DNA from: Nanobdellota archaeon
GTDB lineage: Archaea > Nanobdellota > Nanobdellia > Pacearchaeales > GW2011-AR1
DNA: 63,048 bases
NCBI GenBank assembly: GCA_018817405.1
Contig: JAHITZ010000042.1
Span: 1 to 63,048 of the forward strand
Reading direction: 5' to 3'
Shown: positions 1 through 6,322 of the stretch, piece after piece
Layout of the letters: each line of letters starts with the position of its first letter
Numbering within the stretch: the first letter of the stretch is position 1
Notes under the pieces: generated by a model
The model's database searches: none
Told to the model about the DNA's origin: nothing
What the model saw: only the letters and a program-made list of their open reading frames with translations
Position numbers and translations under genes: made by a program

Positions 1-2
1 TG

Positions 3-83
3 ATTGAAATGGAGCGGCAAACCAAGCCGATGGTAAAGATTTATGAATTCTCGATGCAACTTATTCTTGTGCTGATTTGCTAA
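3..83 (+). CDS. C-terminal fragment of an upstream gene (partial)
   Basis: An open frame enters from the left edge and stops at TAA 81-83, giving about 26 residues that end in a hydrophobic stretch (LILVLIC). It may be the tail of a gene whose body lies outside the window. The fragment is too short to identify, and a chance open frame of this size is possible. Confidence 0.3.
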   Translation: MEMERQTKPMVKIYEFSMQLILVLIC

Positions 84-154
84 TAACATACACAAATCAG
101 CACTTCATATTTCAACTAATTTTCTATTCCGGATGGAGCCGAAAAATAGGAAAA

Positions 155-164
155 ATTTATAAAC
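155..164 (+). promoter_or_regulatory. Archaeal TATA box for the gene at 188
   Basis: The sequence ATTTATAAAC lies about 25-28 bases before the ATG at 188. That spacing is typical of a leaderless archaeal transcript and supports 188 as the start rather than upstream in-frame ATGs. Confidence 0.5.
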
Positions 165-187
165 TATATATTTTAGTCATGATCACA

Positions 188-691
188 ATGGACTGTGAAG
201 ACGCACGAGATGATGGGGAAATAGGCCTTATGCGGACAGATACCACTGGACTCCCACGGACTAAAACCAGCAGATATCTTCTTGACGACGAAGGGGTTGT
301 TCTTGTAAAGCAGAAAATGTTAAAATGCAGAGAATTAGGGACAATAGATGCAAACTTTGCAGGAGAATGTCACCCGATTGAATTAGGTTTCATGAGCTAT
401 GGTGCATCAATTGATATTCCTTAGTATACAGAATTTAGGACGGCTAGAGATACAACAGGAACACCTCTTAGCAGCTGTTTCTTCTTTAAACAAGATGATA
501 ACATTCCCCTAAGTGCCTTCCTTTTTGTTAAAACACCATTAATGCGGTTAATAGGAAGAGATAGAAAAAGTTACAGCGTGCAAGCATATGTACGAAGCCC
601 AGCAAAAAGGATAATTCAGCCAGCTAGAGCAATAGTGGAAGAAATCTTGAGATACGAGGCCGAACGATCTCAAGAAGCACGCAGCGCATGA
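188..691 (+). pseudogene. Small unknown protein interrupted by an in-frame TAG
   Basis: The reading frame from ATG 188 stops at TAG 422-424 after 78 residues. The same frame then stays open to TGA 689-691 and encodes plausible protein (a basic segment, then a helical EEILRYEAE-like tail). Together the two parts make about 167 residues of unknown family, with no signal peptide or membrane segment. TAG is an ordinary stop elsewhere here (for example at the end of L11), so a nonsense mutation or sequence error is more likely than pyrrolysine read-through. If the stop is real, the first part could still be made as a 78-residue protein. Confidence 0.55.
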
Positions 692-779
692 TAGGTTTAT
701 TTCCGGTTAATAGCAAATTTTAAAAACCCCCAATTTCATTAAGTTATATCTACTTCTAATCATTTAGAGGTAGCGGAGC

Positions 780-1286
780 TTGAATAAGATGATATTTATT
801 ATTAAGGTTACGACGAATAAAGAAGAAAAGGCTGTTGAGATGATCAGCGACAGAGCTAAGAAAAAAGATTTGAATGTTTTCTCTGTTGTAAAACTGCATG
901 GTCTAAAAGGATACATGGTTTTGGAATCAGCTGATCGCGAGTCTGCTGAAGAAGCTGTGTTTAATCTGCCCTATGTCAAGGGGATTATCGGAAAGACTGT
1001 TCAGTACGAAGAAATAGAACAGATGTTAGAGCCAAAAGTTGAAGAAATGAACATTGAGATAAATGACATTGTTGAAATAATGGGACAGACATTTAAGGGT
1101 GAGCAAGCAAAAGTTACCAGAATTGACAAGCAGAAAGGTGAGGTTGTTGTTTCGCTTCTTGGAGCTTCAGTGCCTATCCCAGTTACAGTAAAAATAGATA
1201 ATATCAAAGTTATACGGCGTGAAAAGGAAGTGGGAGAAGAAGACGAAGAAATTAAAGAAGATGATTTCGAGGGGTTGGTGGGATGA
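780..1286 (+). CDS. spt5: Transcription elongation factor Spt5 (NusG family)
   Basis: This is the archaeal Spt5/NusG homologue, which binds the RNA polymerase clamp with Spt4 and increases processivity. The N-terminal ~90 residues look like the NGN domain, and a KOW domain follows at roughly 100-150 (GQTFKGEQAKV, VVSLLG, VPIPVTV). The tail is acidic, and 168 residues is close to the usual archaeal length. The longest frame starts at TTG 780 behind a purine-rich AGAGGTAG; ATG 789 is an alternative. The stop overlaps the L11 start by 4 bases (ATGA), so the two are translationally coupled. The usual upstream neighbour secE is not seen. Confidence 0.93.
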   Translation: MNKMIFIIKVTTNKEEKAVEMISDRAKKKDLNVFSVVKLHGLKGYMVLESADRESAEEAVFNLPYVKGIIGKTVQYEEIEQMLEPKVEEMNIEINDIVEIMGQTFKGEQAKVTRIDKQKGEVVVSLLGASVPIPVTVKIDNIKVIRREKEVGEEDEEIKEDDFEGLVG

Positions 1287-2002
1287 AAGTCAAACTAATT
1301 GTAGACGGCGGGAACATGAAACCTGGACCATCTGTATCGCAGCAGCTTGGGCCGATGGGAATAAACCTTGGAAAAGTAATTGAAGATGTGAATAAAGCGA
1401 CATCTGGATTTAAAGGAGTTAAAGTTCCGGTTGAACTGGATGTTGACACTAAGACAAAGACTTACACAATTGAAGTTTCTTCACCTCCTGTTGCAGAGCT
1501 AATTAAAAAAGAATTGAAATTGGAAAAGGCTTCTGGCGAAGCTGGGAAGAATTATGCAGGGAATATTGCGTTTGAAACTATTTTAGGGATTACAAAAACA
1601 AAACAGGATACTCTTCTTGCTAAGGATTTGAGGTCTGCTGTAAAACTTGTCGTTGGGACTTGTGTTTCAATGGGTGTTTTGATTGATAATAAAAACGGAA
1701 AAGAAATCGAGCAGGAGATTGAAGAAGGGAAATATGATGATACTATTCAGAATGAGAAAACATCTCCATCAGAAGAAAAGAAAAAAGAGTTAGAAGAATT
1801 CTGGAAGGAAATTTCAACAACGCAGGAGAAAACTAAGAAAGCTGCTGAAGCTGCTAAGGCTGAGGAGGAAGCTAAGAAGACTGAAGAGGCTGCTAGTGCA
1901 CCTGCAACTCCTGATGCTGGGGCTACTCCGGTTGCTGGTGCTGATACTGGTGCGAAGAAGGAAGAGCCTAAGAAAGAAGAGAAAGGGAAGAAGAAGAAAT
2001 AG
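1283..2002 (+). CDS. rpl11: Large ribosomal subunit protein L11 (uL11) with long charged tail
   Basis: This protein binds the GTPase-associated region of 23S rRNA and forms the base of the ribosomal stalk. The N-terminal domain has the classic proline-rich start (GGNMKPGPSVSQQLGPMGIN), and the C-terminal rRNA-binding domain runs to about residue 155. Archaeal L11 is normally about 160 residues; this one is 239. The extra ~75 residues are Lys/Glu/Ala rich with an Ala-Pro-Gly spacer and end in a poly-lysine run. P0 downstream has a comparable tail. The start overlaps the spt5 stop. Confidence 0.96.
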   Translation: MKVKLIVDGGNMKPGPSVSQQLGPMGINLGKVIEDVNKATSGFKGVKVPVELDVDTKTKTYTIEVSSPPVAELIKKELKLEKASGEAGKNYAGNIAFETILGITKTKQDTLLAKDLRSAVKLVVGTCVSMGVLIDNKNGKEIEQEIEEGKYDDTIQNEKTSPSEEKKKELEEFWKEISTTQEKTKKAAEAAKAEEEAKKTEEAASAPATPDAGATPVAGADTGAKKEEPKKEEKGKKKK

Positions 2003-2097
2003 TTTTTAGAAAAGTTTTTATAGAGGCATTTTCTAAGGGATTTATTACAAAACAGACCCTGAGACAATCTCTTGAAGGAAGGTTTTCAGCAGAAACT

Positions 2098-2400
2098 GTG
2101 GACTATTCTAGAACATGCAGAGAGGCTCTTGATAATGATTCTGATGTGGCAGAATTGACCGGGGATATGGTACCTTTACTTGGTACAGCAGCTTCGATAA
2201 TGGCTGCAGAAGTTTTTAGCAAATCTTCTCCTGATCGTGATTTTGAAATTACTAATCTTCCTGCTGGTACAATTTGTGATGATGTAAGAGGGGCTGTAAG
2301 AGAATATTTTTCTTCTAGAGATGAAGGTAACCAACCACCTTTTGTGACTGTAACTCCGTATAGGCAAGGATTTTTAGTTAGTGTACCAGAATTTAGCTGA
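2098..2400 (+). CDS. Small protein of unknown function between L11 and L1
   Basis: The family is not recognised. From GTG 2098 it gives 100 residues, mostly soluble, with an acidic N-terminal half. The frame is also open upstream to the L11 end and reads as plausible protein from about 2038, but contains no ATG. A TATA-like TTTTTATAG at about 2015-2022 would place transcription start near 2045. The true start could therefore be a non-ATG codon upstream, or the 5' end may have decayed. It interrupts the usual L11-L1 order. Confidence 0.5.
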   Translation: MDYSRTCREALDNDSDVAELTGDMVPLLGTAASIMAAEVFSKSSPDRDFEITNLPAGTICDDVRGAVREYFSSRDEGNQPPFVTVTPYRQGFLVSVPEFS

Positions 2401-2447
2401 TGCGAAAACCTTAAATACCTTAATCCTCAAGATAAATTATCGTTAAA

Positions 2448-2494
2448 CTACTTCCTGGCGCGATATGTTCTATGCGCGCGCGGGTATGAAGTAG
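2448..2494 (+). promoter_or_regulatory. Hairpin in the L1 mRNA leader, candidate L1 autoregulatory site
   Basis: The arms CTACTTC (2448-2454) and GAAGTAG (2488-2494) form an outer 7-bp stem. An inner GC-rich hairpin (GCGC bulge ATA / TAT GCGC) and an asymmetric internal loop lie inside it. The structure sits just before the L1 start and its Shine-Dalgarno-like AGGAGATA. In archaea and bacteria L1 is known to repress its own operon by binding an mRNA mimic of its rRNA site. Assigning this hairpin to that role is inference. Confidence 0.45.
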
Positions 2495-2502
2495 GAGATA
2501 AA

Positions 2503-3117
2503 ATGGATATAAAGGAAGCATTAACAAAACTGAAAGAAGAAAAGAAACGCAAGTTTGACCAGACAGTAGATTTGATTATCAATCTTAAAGGGATAGATTT
2601 AAAGAGAGATCAGATGAATCTCGTTGTTACTTTGCCAAATAAGGTTAAGGAGAAAAAAGTTTGTGGGTTTCTTACACAGAAGTCAAAACTTGTGAAAACA
2701 ATCACAGAGCCAGAGTTCAAAAAGTATGGTGAGAAAAATGCTTTGAAGAAGTTGGTTAAGGAGTATGATTATTTTATTGCTGTTGGGAATTTGATGCCAA
2801 AAGTTGCGACAAACTTTGGCAAGGTCCTTGGTCCTGTGGGCAAAATGCCTTCTCCTCAATTAGGGGTTATAATGCAAGAAAGTGAACAAGCAATAAAAGA
2901 AACTCTTGATAAAATTTCTACTTCTTTGAAAATCAGATTGAAGGAAGCCAGCTTTAAGTTTGTTGTCGGAAAGGAAAGTATGGACTCTGAAAAGGTAATT
3001 GAAAACATCAAGTCAGTTTACAAATCAATTGAAAATGCTTTGCCAAAGAAAAAAGAGAATGTTAAGAATGTTATGTTAAAGTTGAGCATGAGTAAACCGA
3101 TGAGGGTGGAAGTGTAA
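2503..3117 (+). CDS. rpl1: Large ribosomal subunit protein L1 (uL1)
   Basis: L1 forms the mobile stalk near the ribosomal exit site and usually represses its own operon. The 204-residue product has the family signature around residues 100-125 (GKVLGPVGKMPSPQLG). Its length fits archaeal L1 (about 210-220). The start is ATG 2503, a few bases after AGGAGATA. P0 begins two bases after the stop, so the two are probably co-transcribed from a promoter near TTAAATACC (about 2411). Confidence 0.96.
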   Translation: MDIKEALTKLKEEKKRKFDQTVDLIINLKGIDLKRDQMNLVVTLPNKVKEKKVCGFLTQKSKLVKTITEPEFKKYGEKNALKKLVKEYDYFIAVGNLMPKVATNFGKVLGPVGKMPSPQLGVIMQESEQAIKETLDKISTSLKIRLKEASFKFVVGKESMDSEKVIENIKSVYKSIENALPKKKENVKNVMLKLSMSKPMRVEV

Positions 3118-3118
3118 G

Positions 3119-4102
3119 ATGGCGGAAAAAGAAAAACCAATCAGAGAAAAATCAATACCTGATTACAAAAAAGACCTTGTTGTTGAAATAGCTAACAAAA
3201 TAAAATCAAACAGAACTGTTCTTGTAGCCTCAACAAAAAGTTTGCCTGCTTCGCAGTTTCAGAAAATAAAAAAAAGTTTGAGAGGAAAGGTTGAGATTAT
3301 AGTTGCTAAAAAATCTATAATTTTGAGGTCGATATCTGGAATAGAGAAAGGAGCCTTACAAAATCTCAAGAAGCAGGTTGGCGCAGATGTCTGCTTGATT
3401 TTTTCTGATGTGGGCGCGTTTGAACTTTCTGCTTTGTTGGGTGATAATCAAAGTGCAGCGAAAGCTAAGGCAAGAGACATTGCTCCTTTAGATATTAATA
3501 TTGAAGCTGGTCCAACTGACTTGATACCTGGCCCGGCAATTTCAGAACTTGGAAGTGTGGGGCTGAAGGTAACAGTTGAAAACGGAAAATTAACAATAAA
3601 ACAAGGAGCAACAATTGTTAAAGAAGGAGAAATTATCAAAGAGAACGTTGCAAATGTCATGGGCAAGTTAAATATTACACCCATGAAAGTTGGTTTTATT
3701 CCCATTGCAGCTTATGATGCTGAAGATGATACTGTTTATACAGAAATTAAAATTGATAAAGAAGGAGCCTTGCAAGAATTGAGAGAATCTGTTGGGAAAG
3801 CATTTGGTTTTGCTGTGGGCGTTTACTATGTTGTGAAAGAAACTGTTAAGTACTTTATTTCAAAAGCTGGGAAGGAGGAGAATGCTTTGGAGAAGAAGGT
3901 TGGGGGGAAAGGAGAAGATGAGGGTGAAAAGAATGCGGACGGTGGGGAGAGGGGTGGTGAGAAGAAGGAAGATAAAGAAGGCGATGAGAAAGAAGAAAAG
4001 ACGCCGGAGAGCGAGGGCGTGGAGGAAAAAGGTGGGGAAAAATCAGCTAAAAAGAAAAAGGAAGAAGAAAATTCTGAAGAAAGTAAGGAGAAAGAAAAAT
4101 GA
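3119..4102 (+). CDS. rpl10: Ribosomal stalk protein P0 (uL10) with charged tail
   Basis: P0 anchors L12 dimers to the ribosome and binds next to L11. Residues to about 110 form the rRNA-binding domain, followed by the archaeal/eukaryotic insertion domain (DINIEAGPTDLIPGPAISEL) and the helical L12-binding spine. From about residue 255 the protein is almost entirely Lys/Glu/Gly. The usual archaeal P0 ending, a conserved hydrophobic factor-binding motif resembling the L12 tip, is absent. The stop overlaps the next gene by 4 bases (ATGA). Confidence 0.94.
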   Translation: MAEKEKPIREKSIPDYKKDLVVEIANKIKSNRTVLVASTKSLPASQFQKIKKSLRGKVEIIVAKKSIILRSISGIEKGALQNLKKQVGADVCLIFSDVGAFELSALLGDNQSAAKAKARDIAPLDINIEAGPTDLIPGPAISELGSVGLKVTVENGKLTIKQGATIVKEGEIIKENVANVMGKLNITPMKVGFIPIAAYDAEDDTVYTEIKIDKEGALQELRESVGKAFGFAVGVYYVVKETVKYFISKAGKEENALEKKVGGKGEDEGEKNADGGERGGEKKEDKEGDEKEEKTPESEGVEEKGGEKSAKKKKEEENSEESKEKEK

Positions 4103-4317
4103 CTAACGAAGATCAATTAAGGGAACTTGACGCACAGTTTACAACTGAGTTAACAGCAAGAAATTATTTAAAAGCAAATGATATTAATAATTCTAGATTG
4201 ATGTTATCTTCTCAAGGACCTGTTGAAGTTAGCAGATTGGTTAGATATTACAAAGCTAGGGCGCAAGACCTTGCTGAAATTCTTGCTCAAAAAAATACAA
4301 GGGAGGGAAGTCAATAA
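4099..4317 (+). CDS. Small unknown protein inside the ribosomal stalk operon
   Basis: A 72-residue soluble protein of unknown family sits exactly between P0 and L12. It overlaps the P0 stop by 4 bases and its own stop shares one base with the L12 ATG (TAATG). Such double coupling argues that it is real and made in proportion to the stalk. It is predicted largely helical (LRELDAQFTTELTARNYLKA, then YKARAQDLAEILAQ). No metal-binding or membrane motif is seen. A role in stalk assembly or regulation is inference from position only. Confidence 0.75.
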   Translation: MTNEDQLRELDAQFTTELTARNYLKANDINNSRLMLSSQGPVEVSRLVRYYKARAQDLAEILAQKNTREGSQ

Positions 4318-4601
4318 TGGAATATATTTATGGAGCTTTGTTGTTGCATAAGCTTGGACAGCCAGTTAACGAGGACAACTTGAAAAAAGTTATAGCTGCG
4401 ACTGGCGCGCAGATTGATGAAGCGAAAGTTAAAACACTTATAGCGAGCTTGCAAGGCGTTGACATTGCGGCAGAACTTGAAAACGCGAGTGTGTTAGCAG
4501 CAGCACCTGCACAAGTAGGAGAGGCAGCACCAAAGAAAGAAGAAAAGAAAGAAGAAAAGCCAAGCGAATCAGCTGCTGGTTTATCAGCACTCTTCGGTTA
4601 A
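4317..4601 (+). CDS. rpl12: Ribosomal stalk protein L12 (P1)
   Basis: This archaeal L12/P1 homodimer binds P0 and recruits elongation factors. The N-terminal dimerisation domain starts MEYIYGALLLHKLGQ. It is followed by a short Ala-rich hinge, a Lys/Glu stretch and the factor-binding tip GLSALFG. At 94 residues it is slightly shorter than most archaeal L12 (100-105). It is the last gene of the L1-P0-L12 unit; a T-rich stretch follows the stop. Confidence 0.96.
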   Translation: MEYIYGALLLHKLGQPVNEDNLKKVIAATGAQIDEAKVKTLIASLQGVDIAAELENASVLAAAPAQVGEAAPKKEEKKEEKPSESAAGLSALFG

Positions 4602-4602
4602 A

Positions 4603-4624
4603 CTTTTAATTGTTTTTTATTTTA
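4603..4624 (+). terminator. T-rich terminator after L12
   Basis: Two T-runs (ACTTTTAATTG, TTTTTTATTTTA) follow directly after the L12 stop with no strong hairpin. This is the usual form of intrinsic termination in archaea. Confidence 0.5.
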
Positions 4625-4768
4625 CCAACAAGGTACGTTTACTTAAATCTATTCTTAAGAATGTTAACTAAAGAGGTTTATTTTAAGAGGGGAGTTAAGA
4701 ATTATTATTTCTAAATATCTATGTTGAGATATAATAAACCATTTAAATGAGATTATTTGATTATACGT

Positions 4769-5026
4769 ATGAAAACACGAGATGATAAATATACTCCTTT
4801 AGACAGAAGGGGAGAGGGAGATAGTTTTTTAGGATTTATGAGGGAAGATAGAATAGAAGATAAATTAAGAACGAAAGAAATGGTTGGTTTTATTGGATAT
4901 CTAGCTATTTTGGCAGTAGGTGGGGCTTGTTTTTTGTATAGTCTTAAAGCAAGTGACCAAAGCCAAGACTCAATTCTTTCAGAAAGACAGACAGTTCTGG
5001 AACATGATGTGAAGAGAGATAGATAA
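4769..5026 (+). CDS. Small single-pass membrane protein, unknown
   Basis: From ATG 4769 this gives 85 residues. A charged cytoplasmic N-terminus (~40 residues) is followed by one hydrophobic helix (MVGFIGYLAILAVGGACFLY) and a charged C-terminus of ~25 residues with an SQD segment. There is no cleavable signal. A TATA-like GATATAATAAA lies near 4724-4734; a TTG at 4757 is an alternative start. The function is unknown. Confidence 0.6.
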   Translation: MKTRDDKYTPLDRRGEGDSFLGFMREDRIEDKLRTKEMVGFIGYLAILAVGGACFLYSLKASDQSQDSILSERQTVLEHDVKRDR

Positions 5027-5149
5027 CATTAAATATTTAAAGTGATTCTATATTTTTAGAACCAAAAAAAGTTTATAAATTTGCAACTTCTGTATTCTAC
5101 CTATAAAATAGAAACGGATAATTATCAACCTGATTACTTGAATGGGAGA

Positions 5150-5324
5150 ATGTATCTTTTAAAAGAAGGGAGGATGTGTTAGAATAGAATCTAACGGAGA
5201 CGATTGTTATACAATGTATCTCTCAAGACCTAAATTTGTGAAATGGAGGCAAGTGGTGAAGCGAGAGGATGCAAGAGGTTTATTGAGACAGATGGGTGCT
5301 GAGTTTAATTCTAAAAGTTTATAA
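5150..5324 (+). pseudogene. Possible small frameshifted gene
   Basis: A TATA box (CCTATAAAATAG, about 5100) precedes ATG 5150, whose frame stops after 10 residues at TAG 5180. In the +1 frame the sequence is open to TAA 5322-5324 and includes ATG 5214, which would give a 36-residue basic peptide (MYLSRPKFVKWRQ...). Read together with a +1 change they make about 57 residues. It may be a decayed gene, a short ORF from 5214, or chance. Confidence 0.3.
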
Positions 5325-5350
5325 GTTGTTAAAACTCTGAATATTTGTAT

Positions 5351-5434
5351 GCCAGCGTGGCGGAGTGGTCTAACGCGTCGGTCTTGAAAACCGATTCCCT
5401 CACGGGAGCAGAGGTTCGAATCCTCTCGCTGGCG
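5351..5434 (+). tRNA. tRNA-Ser (anticodon UGA)
   Basis: The acceptor arms GCCAGCG (5351-5357) and CGCTGGC (5427-5433) pair, and the discriminator is G 5434. The anticodon stem-loop TCGGT-CTTGAAA-ACCGA gives UGA. A class II variable arm (CCCTCACGGG) and the T-arm with GGTTCGAATCC complete a serine tRNA. No intron or encoded CCA is seen. A TATA box (AGTTTATAAG, about 5316-5325) lies 26-30 bases upstream. Confidence 0.97.
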
Positions 5435-5524
5435 TCAAGGATTCGAAGGGTCAGGCGGTGGAAGGTTCGACGAGCTTTGAGATTCTGGCTAATGTTTATC
5501 AACTTCAGAAGTTCAAAGCGAGCA

Positions 5525-5537
5525 CTCTCGCTGGCGT
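5525..5537 (+). repeat. 13-bp direct copy of the tRNA-Ser 3' end (possible attachment-site scar)
   Basis: CTCTCGCTGGCGT here is identical to 5423-5435, the last bases of tRNA-Ser plus one. The copies are 102 bp apart. Integrating elements that use tRNA genes leave such a 3'-end duplication. With only 13 bp and a short interval, this can be at most a remnant. Confidence 0.4.
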
Positions 5538-5619
5538 TGTAAGAAACCTTATCGGTTTCCGTCAAGAACTGAAAGTTCTTGAGGAAAAAAGTTGTACGCA
5601 TCAAAAAACTATAAATGAA

Positions 5620-5653
5620 CAACCCCTCCCTAAAGGACGAGGTATCAGGAACT
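5620..5653 (+). repeat. IS200/IS605-like right-end relic 1
   Basis: The core AACCCCTCCCTAAAGG... forms a small hairpin (CCT...AGG) followed by GAGGTATC. This matches the general layout of IS200/IS605 right ends: AATTCNTC or CCCCTC, a hairpin, then GTATC. It lies just after the two hairpins at 5543-5582, so the block may be the 3' part of a former TnpB/omega-RNA unit. No tnpB is present. Confidence 0.35.
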
Positions 5654-5808
5654 AAAACAAAAATGTTAACAGACACACAAAATCCACAAAGAAAAGATTT
5701 AATATTTAATTACGTCAAGAACCAAAGATTCTTGAGCGCATCCAAGAATCGCATTATTTGGGATTCTTGGTGTCTTAGATTTATTGATTATCAATTAAAT
5801 TTTGAGGA

Positions 5809-5853
5809 CCCAATTCCTCGCTCTGCTTTAGAGTGGAAGTATCCTTGCCGTTG
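5809..5853 (+). repeat. IS200/IS605-like right-end relic 2
   Basis: The layout is CCCAATTCCTCG, an imperfect hairpin (CTCT...AGAG), then GAAGTATCCTTG. It closely resembles the block at 33160-33202 (CAATTCCTCGCTC...GTATC) in order and spacing. No transposase gene accompanies it. Confidence 0.45.
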
Positions 5854-5899
5854 ATATAATAAATTTGCTCTGCAAATCTTGTTCACTTTACAATGCTAC

Positions 5900-6181
5900 T
5901 CAGGGCTGGTTCTTGCCAAAAAACCTTTTCCAGCCCCTCTTCTTTTCCTCAACTTTTGGTTCATCTTCAACCACCTCATACTTTATCTCTGGCTTTGTTT
6001 TTAGAATTGGGGCAGATTCAGCCATTTCTAAATCAACGCGGTTCAATGCTTTTTCAATTTCTATTTTTGAGTAGCCCTGATTAATCAAAGCCCAACGCAA
6101 TGATTCTTTTGTGTATCCTTTTTTTAAATTCCTTTTTATATAGTTAATTAATTCTTTCATCAAATTTCTTTTTTTGAACAT
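5900..6181 (-). CDS. Small UBA-like helical protein, unknown
   Basis: From ATG 6181 this gives 93 residues. That start lies 25 bases from a TATA box (AATATATAAAG on the plus strand, 6201-6211), implying a leaderless mRNA. The middle resembles a three-helix UBA-like domain (GYTKESLRWALINQGYSKIE, IEKAL), and the tail is charged and basic. The same pattern occurs in the membrane protein at 32643. It may bind a partner protein; the function is unknown. Confidence 0.65.
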   Translation of the reverse strand: MFKKRNLMKELINYIKRNLKKGYTKESLRWALINQGYSKIEIEKALNRVDLEMAESAPILKTKPEIKYEVVEDEPKVEEKKRGWKRFFGKNQP

Positions 6182-6322
6182 TTGATTATTTGACAAGAGG
6201 AATATATAAAGTTTCGTTAATAGATTCACTAATATCCAACCACCAATTAGATTATCATAAAACCAGATTACTTGAGTGAAGGATTACTTGTGGGGATTTC
6301 TTGTTGAAGGGTTTACTTAATA

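Larger units (their letters stand above)
5435..5899 (+). other. 465-bp gene-poor stretch holding insertion-sequence relics
   Basis: No convincing gene is present. Open frames across it (for example 5458-5655 and 5615-5854) run through hairpins and IS-end-like sequence. The stretch holds the tRNA 3'-end copy, two adjacent perfect hairpins (5543-5559, GAAACC/GGTTTC; 5562-5582, TCAAGAACT/AGTTCTTGA), two IS200/IS605-like right ends and a third hairpin (CCAAGAATC 5742-5750 with GATTCTTGG 5762-5770). Confidence 0.5.

Noticed and set aside
422-424. Whole-genome TAG recoding
   Set aside because: L11, the gene at 13138's neighbours and other normal genes show all three stops in use; L11 itself ends in TAG at a sensible position.
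3882-4106. Very basic 74-residue frame inside P0
   Set aside because: It is the alternate frame of the P0 Lys/Glu tail; the composition is a by-product of GAA/AAG-rich codons.
5458-5655. 65-residue frame after tRNA-Ser
   Set aside because: It runs through two perfect hairpins and an IS-end-like block, has no promoter or ribosome site, and its content resembles no protein I know.
5615-5854. 79-residue frame ending in an IS-end-like block
   Set aside because: Its last 15 codons are the right-end-like sequence itself and a hairpin (5742-5770) lies inside it; more likely non-coding.
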